Assembly: GCA_030248135.1 (NCBI GenBank)
Contig: JASANC010003464.1
Span: 1 to 64,000 of the forward strand
Source: Theristus sp. LFF4_11
Lineage: Eukaryota > Nematoda > Chromadorea > Monhysterida > Xyalidae
Length of the DNA: 64,000 nt
Direction of reading: 5' to 3'
Under the pieces are notes generated by a model, which was not told where the DNA came from, did no database searches, and saw nothing but the letters and a program-made list of their open reading frames with translations. The position numbers were made by a program, and so were the translations under genes. Position 1 is the stretch's first letter; each line of letters opens with the position of its first letter. Below are positions 56,245-64,000 of this stretch, piece after piece.

Positions 56245-56330
<86 letters not shown>
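56245..56330 (+). repeat. TATC microsatellite between Helitrons 1 and 2
   Basis: About 21 TATC units connect the CTAG end of Helitron 1 to the TC start of Helitron 2. The TCTA word is also the first word of the Helitron 5' end. Confidence 0.9.
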
Positions 56331-56335
<5 letters not shown>

Positions 56336-57539
56336 AATACTAAGATAGTTACTGTGTGAGCTGACTGACTGATTAAGTAAGTCTGTTCACATTTTCATGA
56401 AATTTGAATTGGCGCTCATTTTTGCTATTTAAGAAAACTCCATCTCAATTTCCTTAACATATTTTTATTTTTTAATGCCAGTTGAGATTGTTTTCTCAAA
56501 ACGTCGCTCTTCATAGCTGAAGTCATCATGATACTCTTTGGTCAACAGAGACAGTTCAGCGCAGCATAGGCAAATGGAAGCGTGGCTGATCAAAACTTGA
56601 TGATCGACTGGGAGGGAAAGATGTAACAAAACCGTCTTTGAAAAAAGTTTGAACTTTTTTGTTTTTAAAAATCGGGTTACAAAACGCACATCGACACTTT
56701 GGACTTTGGATTCAAAACAACACTTTGGACTTTGGATTCAAAACAAGTAAATTTCATTGAAATTGATACTCCATGTTTCATTTTCAAATTGATACTCCAC
56801 GGTTATGAGCGATAATTTCACCGTAACGCTCGATGGGCAACTGGCAATTGTTGCTGCTCAAAACTTGACGAGCGACTGCGAAAAATGTAACAAAACCGTC
56901 TTTGAAAAAAGTTAGTTTTTTAATTGGGTCGAAATGGTATTTACCATTCATTTTCACTTTGCAAAATGTTTGGGTCATGTTGGGGTAAACGGGTAAAAAG
57001 AAGCAATGACTGCAAAACGAAATTATAAACGTCACTTTTTTGTTTCTTCTATTTATTTTCACTTTAGAAAAAAGGTTTGGCTTAAGTTAGGGTAACCGGG
57101 TAAAAGAAGCATTAGCTTTTTAAAACGGGTATTTTTTTATGAAAAAAACGTTAATTTAATAGCAAAATCATAAACTTCACAATTTCACTTTACAAAAAAG
57201 GTTTGGCTTAGGTAAACGGGTAAAAAAGCATTAGCTTTTTAAAACGGGTAAATAAAAAAACGTTAGTTTTTATATTTTTTATTCAATTTTACTTCACTTA
57301 CAAAAAGGCATGCCTTCGGTTAGGGTAAACGGGTAAAAATCGCAAAATCATAAACTTCGCATTTTTTATTTATTTAAATACATTAAAAAATATTGTATTG
57401 TAGGCGACTTCACGGCAGCACAAGGTAAATTTTCTTCAGGGTTATTTATCACTAAACGTTATTGTTTTTTTTCTTTCTAAGTCAATGCCACTTCACCAAA
57501 AAGGCTTGGCATTGATTAAGCCACATAAGCTCGGGTCAA
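56331..57539 (+). mobile_element. Non-autonomous Helitron 2 (3' end clipped)
   Basis: It starts TCTATAATACTAAGATAG after an A. Its end stops at CTCGGGTCAA, lacking the final TTGGCTAG, where Helitron 3 begins. The interior shares long stretches with Helitron 3, such as GTTGAGATTGTTTTCTCAAA and GGTTAGGGTAAACGGGTAAA. Confidence 0.75.
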
Positions 57540-58845
57540 TCTATATTATCTATATTATTAAATTTACAAAGTGTCTGTCTGTGGCACTTTTTTGCAATTT
57601 GAATTGGCGCCCTTTTTTGCTACTTAAGAAAACACCATCTCAATTTCCTTAACCTATTTTTTATTCATGCCAGTTGAGATTGTTTTCTCAAAACGTCGCT
57701 CTTCACATAGCTGGAGTCATCATGACACTCTTTGGTCAACAGCGACGGTTCAGCACAGCATAGGCAAATGGAAGCGTGGCTGATCAAAACTTGATGATCG
57801 ACTGGGAAAGATGTAACAAAACCGTTTTTTAAAACAGTTTGAACTTTTTTGTTTTTAAAAATCGGGTTGCAAAACGCACATCGACATCGGTATTGCAAGT
57901 TGCACTTTGGATTCAAAACAAGTAAATTTCATTGAAATTGATACTCCATGTTTCATTTTCAAATTGATAGTCCATGGTTATGAGCGATAATTTCAACGTA
58001 ACGCACGATGGGCAATTAACTGGCAATTGTTGCTGCTCAAAACTTGACGAGCGAGGGTTAAAAGAAGCAATGGCTGCAAAACGAAATTATAAACGTCACT
58101 TTTTTGTTTCTTCTATTCATTTTCACTTTAGAAAAAAATTGGCTTATGTTAGGGTAACCGGGTAAAAGAAGCATTAGCTTTTTAAAACGGGTATTTTTTC
58201 TCAAAACTTGACGAGCGAGGGTTAAAAGAAGCAATGGCTGCAAAACGAAATTATAAACGTCACTTTTTTGTTTCTTCTATTCATTTTCACTTTAGAAAAA
58301 AATTGGCTTATGTTAGGGTAACCGGGTAAAAGAAGCATTAGCTTTTTAAAACGGGTATTTTTTAATGAAAAAAAACGTTAATTTTTATTTTTTTTATTCA
58401 ATTTTACTTAACTTACAAAAAGGCTTGACTTAGGTTAGGGTGAACCGGTAAAAATAGCAAAATCATAAACTTCGCATTTTCCCTTTACAAAAAGGCTTGG
58501 CTTAGGTAAACGGGTAAAAAAGCATTAGCTTTTTAAAACGGGTAAATGAAACAAACCGTTAGTTTTTATATTTTTTATTCAATTTTACTTCACTTACAAA
58601 AAGGCTTGCCTTCGGTTAGGGTAAACGGGTAAAAATAACAAAATCATAAACTTCGCATTTTTTTATTTATTTAAATACATTAAAAAATATTGTATTGTAG
58701 GCGACTTCACGGCAGCACAAGGTAAATTTTCCTCAGGGTTATTATTCAGTAAACGTTTTTTTCTTTCTAAGTCAATGCCACTTCACCAAAAAGGCTTGGC
58801 ATTGCCACATGCATTAAGCCACATACGCTCGGGTCAATAGGCTAG
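57540..58845 (+). mobile_element. Non-autonomous Helitron 3
   Basis: It starts TCTATATTATCTATATTA and ends CGCTCGGGTCAATAGGCTAG followed by T. Its interior contains a local duplication of roughly 130 bp: the segment beginning TCAAAACTTGACGAGCGAGG occurs near 58,037 and 58,200. Confidence 0.8.
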
Positions 58846-60509
58846 TAATACTACTAAATTTACAATTTGTCTGTCCGTCACACTTTTGAATTGGCGCTCA
58901 TTTTTTGCTATTTTTGCCATTTAAGAAAGCTTCATCTCAATCTCAATCTTTGTCTATTTTTGATATCACTTGAAATTGTTTACACAAAGCGCCGCTCTTC
59001 ATAGCTGAAAGTCATCATGACACTACTCTTTTCAAATTGATACTCCACGGTTATGAGCGATAATTTCAACGTAACGTACGATGGGCAAACGGCAATTGTT
59101 GCTGCTCATGTCTTTCAAAAAAAGTTAGTTTTTAGTTGGGTCGCTATGGTATCTATATTTACCATTCATTTCCACTTTGCAAAAGGCTTGGGTTATGTTA
59201 GAGTAAACGGGTAAAAGGAACAATTACTGTAAAACGAGACTTAAAAACGTCACTTTTTTGTTTCTGCTATTCATTTTCATTTTACAAGAAAGGCTTGGCT
59301 TATGTTAGGGTAAGCGGGTAAAAGAAGCATTCGCTTTTTAAAACGGGTAATTAAAAAAAACGGTAATTTTTATACTTTTTATTTGGTCAATTTTCACTTT
59401 ACAAGAAAGGCTTGGCTTATGTTAGGGTAAGCGGGTAAAAGAAGCATTAGCTTTTTGAAACGGGTAATCGAAAAAAACGTTGTTTTTTATATTTTTATTT
59501 TTACTTCATTTACAAAAAGGCTTGACTTAGGTTTGGGTGAACAAGCAAAAATAGCAAAATTATAAACTTCGCAATTTAACTTTGCAAAAAAGGCTTGGCT
59601 TATGTTAGGGTAAGCGGGTAAAAGAAGCATTCGCTTTTTAAAACGGGTAATTAAAAAAAACGTTAATTTTTATACTTTTTATTTGGTCCATTTTCACTTT
59701 ACAAGAAAGGCTTGGCTTATGTTAGGGTAAGCGGGTAAAAGAAGCATTAGCTTTTTGAAACGGGTAATCGAAAAAAACGTTGTTTTTTATAATTTTATTT
59801 TTACTTCACTTACAAAAAGGCTTGACTTAGGTTAAGGTGAACAAGCAAAAACAGGAAAATTATAAACTTCGCATTTTCACTTTGCAAAAAAGGCTTGGCT
59901 TAAGTTAGGGTAAGCGGGTAAAAGAAGCATTCGCTTTTTAAAACGGGTAATTGAAAAAAACGTTAATTTTTATACTTTTTATTTGGTCTTACTTCACTTA
60001 CAAAAAAGGCTTGACTTAGGTTAGGGTGAACAGGTAAAAATAGCAAAATCATAAACTTCGCATTTTCACTTTACAAAAAAGGCTTCGCTTATGTTTGGGT
60101 AAACGGGTAAAAGAAGCATTAGCTTTTTAAAACGGGTAATTGAAAAAACGTTAATTTTTATACTTTTTATTCGATCTTACTTCACTTACAAAAAAGGCTT
60201 GACTTAGGTTAGGGTGAACGGGTAAAAATAGCAAAATCATAAACTTAGCATTTTCACTTTACATAAAGGCTTCGCTTACGTTAGGATAAACGAATAAAAG
60301 AAGCATTAGCTTTTTAAAATGGGTAATTGAAAAAAACGTTAATTTTTATACTTTTTATTCAGTTTTACTTCACTTACAAAAAGGCTTGACTTAGGTTAGG
60401 GTGAAAGGGTAAAAATAGCAAAATCATAAACTTCGCATTTTCACTTTACAAAAAAGGCTTGGCTTAGGTTGGCAGGATTAAGCCACATACGCTCGGGTCA
60501 ATTGGCTAG
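58846..60509 (+). mobile_element. Non-autonomous Helitron 4 (5' end shortened)
   Basis: It begins directly after the CTAG of Helitron 3 with TAATACTACTAAATTTACAA, lacking the initial TC, and ends CGCTCGGGTCAATTGGCTAG followed by T. The interior is a run of imperfect tandem units built on GGCTTGGCTTATGTTAGGG, then TAAGCGGGTAAAAGAAGCAT and TTTTTAAAACGGGTAATT, repeated about eight times. Confidence 0.78.
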
Positions 60510-60512
60510 TTA

Positions 60513-60960
60513 TCTATTATACTAAGATAATAGTCGTGTCTGTGTGTCCGTGTCACTTTTTTGCAATTTGAATTGGCGCTTATTTTTGCTATTTAAGGTA
60601 GCTAAACTAAATCTCATTTTTTAAATGGCACTATTTTTCATTATCATTTGGTTGAAAAGTTATTGCTTGAGAACTTTTTCAAAAACAGAAAAGTGATGTA
60701 AAGTTATTGCTTGAGACTTTTTCAAAAATAGAAAAATTTTATCTGAACAAGTCAACTAAAAAATTATTGCGAAATCAAATAAACGGGGTTTGTTAATGAA
60801 GTCCGCGATTAACTAAAAATCTGATTAGAAAGCAAGATGGATTTCAAAGCGGTTATTTGGAAAAAGAGAATTTTTCCAAATTTGACGTTTTTTCAACACG
60901 CAAGTTTAAATAAAATGTGTCAAATACAGAATGGCAAAAATGAAGCTGCATGACTATTTA
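60513..60960 (+). mobile_element. Helitron 5, 5' part only
   Basis: It starts TCTATTATACTAAGATAATA after an A, then GTGTCTGTGTGTCCGTGTCA and the family's AATTTGAATTGGCGCTTATT. No CGGGTCA...CTAG end follows before unrelated sequence at about 60,960, so the element is truncated. The right boundary is approximate. Confidence 0.6.
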
Positions 60961-61204
60961 AGATAGGCTTTTTGAGTCGACCGACCCGGCCTCCACACCT
61001 CTAGGCACAATTTCAAAAAAGTTTTCAAATTCAGTCAAATTTAGAACCAATCGAACCGCCTTGATGCTCTGAGTTCGAAAATTATATTTTTATCCTAATC
61101 CAAGCCTTTTTTATGCTTCAAAATTAGGAAAAACCTAATTTTCGACCCCCTTGTAGTGAAACTACTCTAGCTCGCTTCTGCTTGAAGCTATTAACAAAAA
61201 TCAA
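60961..61204. other. Spacer between Helitron array and inverted-repeat element
   Basis: Nothing recognised. The outer limit of the inverted-repeat element could lie in here, because its right arm leaves the window. Confidence 0.4.
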
Positions 61205-61814
61205 ACACCAATCGATTCCCCTTGTGCTCGCGCACGTTTTTCGTTTTTATACTATGGGTTGAAAACGTTTTTTCATGCTTTGTATTTATAAAAAACTGCA
61301 GAGGTTGGTGGTTTTTTACGTTTTTCGGTACTTTAGAAACGTTTGTGGGGTATAGTTGCTAAGTAATTCTGAAAGATCTGTGAAAAATGTATATTCATGT
61401 AAAATTTCAGCTTCATAAAGCGTCGCCGGGAGTCACACGATACAAAACAAAATGGCTTGTCGCATGCGTTTTTGGTCAATATGCCGCATGCATACTGTAC
61501 ATGCGCCACACACACAGTCACAGTGCACGCAAGCAGTGTGTGCGCTGCTGTTCACCCCATTCACCCTGCTGTTATGCAATACACCTAAAAATATTACCCA
61601 TGACACTTTAGCCGTACCAAAAAACAAGCTGCTGAAAATTGCTCACTTTCACATGTTGCACAACATTGAGGCCAAACCTCTTCTGCATATGATGTTGCCA
61701 AGGCCGAAATGCAGAGAACCATTCTACAATTTGGTTGATCAGTGAAAGTTTTATCTTTTGTTACATGCAGTTGAAATGTAAAAAACCAATACGATAAAAA
61801 AAACGTTCGCATAA

Positions 61815-62411
61815 AACTGCGTTTGCAAGTTGTTTGTTGTTCGCTTTGCACAATTACGATGTAGCGCCTAAACTGCGCTGGCAACTTGCTTGTTGTTCGC
61901 TTTGCACAATCACGGATGTAGCGCGTAAACTGCGCTTGCAAGTTGTTTGCTGTTCACATTGCACAATCACGATGTAGCGCGTAAACTGCGCTTGCAAGTT
62001 GTTCGCTGTTCGCTTTGCACAATCACGATGTAGCGCCTAAACTGCGCTGGCAATTTGCTTGTTGTTCGCTTTGCACAATCACGATGTAGCGCGTAAACTG
62101 CGCTTGCAAGTTGTTCGCTGTTCGCTTTGCACAATTACGATGTAGCGCCTAAACTGCGCTGGCAACTTGCTTGTTGTTCGTCTTGCACAATCACGATGTA
62201 GCGCGTAAACTGCGCTTGCAAGTTGTTTGCTGTTCACATTGCACAATCACGATGTAGCGCGTAAATTGCGCTTGCAAGTTGTTTGTTGTTCGCTTTGCAC
62301 AATCACGATGTAGCGCGTAAACTGCGCTTGCAATTTGCTTGTTGTTCGCTTTGCACAATCACGATGTAGCGCGTAAACTGCGCTTGCAAGTTGTTTGTTG
62401 TTCACTTTGTT
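61815..62411 (+). repeat. 56-bp minisatellite, about 10.7 copies
   Basis: The unit contains GATGTAGCGCGTAAACTGCG, then CTTGCAAGTTGTTTGTTGTT and CGCTTTGCACAATCAC. Starts fall at 61,858, 61,915 (one extra base), 61,971 and onward every 56 nt. Variants alternate CGTAAACTGCGCTTGCAAG with CCTAAACTGCGCTGGCAA, which suggests a higher-order pattern. Confidence 0.9.
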
Positions 62412-62754
62412 GGGGGTGCACTATTGTAGAAAAATTTCTGGGGGGTGCACACCCCCCACCCCACCCATGATATTTTTTCGCTTAAATTTTGAAGGGAAAA
62501 CGCTAAATTTTGCGGCAAAATTACAATGAAGAATGTCAAGTTATCATATATTCAGCTTATATTATGGACTTTATAGACAAAAAATCATGATTTTTAAACA
62601 AAAGTTCATGATTTTTGGATGGTCCGAGAAAATTTTTGGGGTTGTCACTGTAACTTAAGGTCCATGTGAGGGGGGGGATGGGGTGTCAAGCAAATTTCGA
62701 AAGGAGTGTGGATGGTCCAGTGTTCAGGTTTTAAGGTTTGGTGTCGCGTGACCC

Positions 62755-62835
62755 CACCCCCCACGCGGAGGTCTCGGGTGCTTTAGGGGGGGGTGTACGT
62801 ACCCCCCCCCCACCCCCACGTCTTCGGTACTGAAC
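62755..62835. repeat. GC-rich segment shared with CaMKII intron 1
   Basis: GCGGAGGTCTCGGGTGC, a G/C run and CCCCCACGTCTTCGGTACTG match the reverse complement of 21,815-21,866. Confidence 0.6.
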
Positions 62836-63544
62836 CCGTGGGCCCTACTTTCAGACGTATGACTGTTTCATGCTCATGCAATATCATGTGAACGGTATCC
62901 ATCATAAATATCTATCAAGCACATAAATACAACTTTCAGTCTCAGTGCACTGTACACGCCCACCACAGACGCTTTTAATCAAAAATTTCAAATTCAAATA
63001 ACAAAAATTCTTCAAAATTTTGAATTTCAAAAAAAACCCATACACAGGATTACCCAGCAGAACGAGGGCTTTCATTTGAGCCATCAATCAGCGCGCTGCG
63101 ATGAAGTTTGAGCGGACCCATATTTTGAAGGAGTACCGAAAAAAGGACGGACGGACAAACACGGCACAATGAGAAGATTAAGACAACACAGCCACAGTCA
63201 AAAGATCGCGTAGTGACCGCACGCTAAGTGAAAATGTCCGACTTTGTGTCCGATGTCCTACTCCTGTCCGCCGCGGTGTCCGGTCCCTGAACTCAAAGTT
63301 TCGGAAAAACGCTCGGGGCAAGACCCCGACGGCAGGGGTATAATTGCGGCCCTCTAAATGTGGCCTGAAAAGGCCTGAAGAGTTCCGGTCCGCTCATTAT
63401 ACTTTTGATACTTTTTTGTTGAATGAAAGTTGCGATATTTTTATTTGAAGCTTCATTTGATCAACGTTGCACAAAAAGCGTGCACGCATGCGCATCATTC
63501 TTTATTCGATGCGTATTTGAGTTGTTCTGTTGCGTTGCAACGAG

Positions 63545-63656
63545 ACGCTACATAGTGATTGTGCACAGCGAACAACAAACAACTTGCAAGCGCACTTTAC
63601 GCGCTACATCGTGATTTTTTGTGCAAAGCGAACAACAAACAACTTGCCAGCGCAGT
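63545..63656 (-). repeat. Two inverted copies of the 56-bp minisatellite unit
   Basis: ACAACAAACAACTTGCAAGC then GCACTTTACGCGCTACATCG, and a second unit ending ACTTGCCAGCGCAGTTTTCG: reverse complements of the unit in the left arm. Confidence 0.8.
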
Positions 63657-64000
63657 TTTCGCACACACTGCTTGCGTGCACTGTGACTGTGTGTGTGCGC
63701 GCATGTACAGTATGCATGCGGCATATTGACCAAAAACGCATGCGACAAGCCCTTTTGTTTTGTATCGTGTGACTCCTGGCGACGCTTTATGAAGCTGAAA
63801 TTTTACATGCATATACATTTTTTGTAGATCTTTCAGAATTACTTAGCAACTATACCCCACAAACGTTTCTAAAGTACCGAAAAACGTAAAAAACCACCAA
63901 CCTCTGCAGTTTTTTAAAAATACAGAGCATGAAAAAACGTTTTCAACCCATAGTATAGAAACAAAAAATGTGCGCGAGCACAAGGGGAATCGATTGGTGT

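Larger units (their letters stand above)
61205..64000. mobile_element. Large inverted-repeat element, right end beyond the window
   Basis: 61,205-61,545 reappears as its reverse complement at about 63,660-64,000: ACACCAATCGATTCCCCTTG pairs with the last bases of the window, and CAAAAACGCATGCGACAAGC pairs with GCTTGTCGCATGCGTTTTTG. Inside each arm lies 56-bp minisatellite sequence, about 10.7 copies on the left and about two on the right. The central 1.1 kb contains C/G-rich tracts and a segment shared with CaMKII intron 1. No coding gene is recognised. Short frames in the arms are mirror images of each other. Confidence 0.75.

Noticed and set aside
58846..60470. TTAGGTTAGGG words suggesting telomeric sequence
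   Set aside because: They are part of longer imperfect Helitron subrepeats, not a pure hexamer array, and nematode telomeres are usually TTAGGC.
61815..62411. Regular 56-bp repeats as a possible CRISPR array
   Set aside because: The unit repeats with no unique spacers, and the genome is eukaryotic; it is a minisatellite.

Overview
The window is animal (metazoan) nuclear DNA. All recognisable genes are broken by short spliceosomal introns (GT-AG, one GC-AG). The best lineage clue is the CaMKII gene. Its linker carries the segments IKESSESSATIDD and LKHENTVVR, which I know from nematode CaMKII (UNC-43) and not from insect or vertebrate CaMKII. A calexcitin/sarcoplasmic calcium-binding protein and an ML-domain protein of the kind found in nematodes agree with this. 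I infer a nematode or close relative with a repeat-rich genome; the species is not resolved. No transposase, polymerase or integrase ORF is visible, so every mobile element here looks non-autonomous.

Layout. 1-2,600: degenerate tandem repeats. 2,688-5,308 (+): an 11-exon SLC17-type anion transporter. 7,676-9,129 (-): a 6-exon EF-hand protein. 10,465-11,861 and 13,119-15,116 (-): two tandem START-domain lipid-transfer genes with the same exon phases and, in exons 2-5, identical exon lengths. 15.1-20.7 kb: intergenic, with simple and degenerate repeats. 20,701-47,970 (+): a complete CaMKII gene. Its 17-exon canonical mRNA closes in frame with no leftover base (1,638 nt from the first ATG). 50,774-51,873 (-): a 4-exon secreted ML-domain protein. 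53.3-60.7 kb: a TA-flanked MITE remnant, poly-T, TATC microsatellites and a head-to-tail array of Helitrons. 61.2-64.0 kb: a large inverted-repeat element with a 56-bp minisatellite, running off the window end.

The CaMKII locus is the most interesting part. (i) Two adjacent 73-nt exons encode alternative catalytic loops (HRDMK versus HRDLK) and would shift the frame if both were included, so they look mutually exclusive. (ii) Intron 11 holds a set of coding-looking exons on the same strand. The last encodes a hydrophobic segment and has a phase-1 donor that joins in frame to the CaMKII linker and association domain, an arrangement like vertebrate alpha-KAP, a kinase-less anchoring product. 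(iii) A phase-1 exon after linker exon 13 gives an early stop, so it could make CaMKII without the oligomerising association domain. (iv) Its introns hold a nested palindrome plus MITE, a short Helitron and a 2.6-kb near-perfect palindrome that splits the association domain.

Exon boundaries were worked out by hand from frame, phase, splice dinucleotides and remembered family sequence. No alignment, transcript or database search was run.
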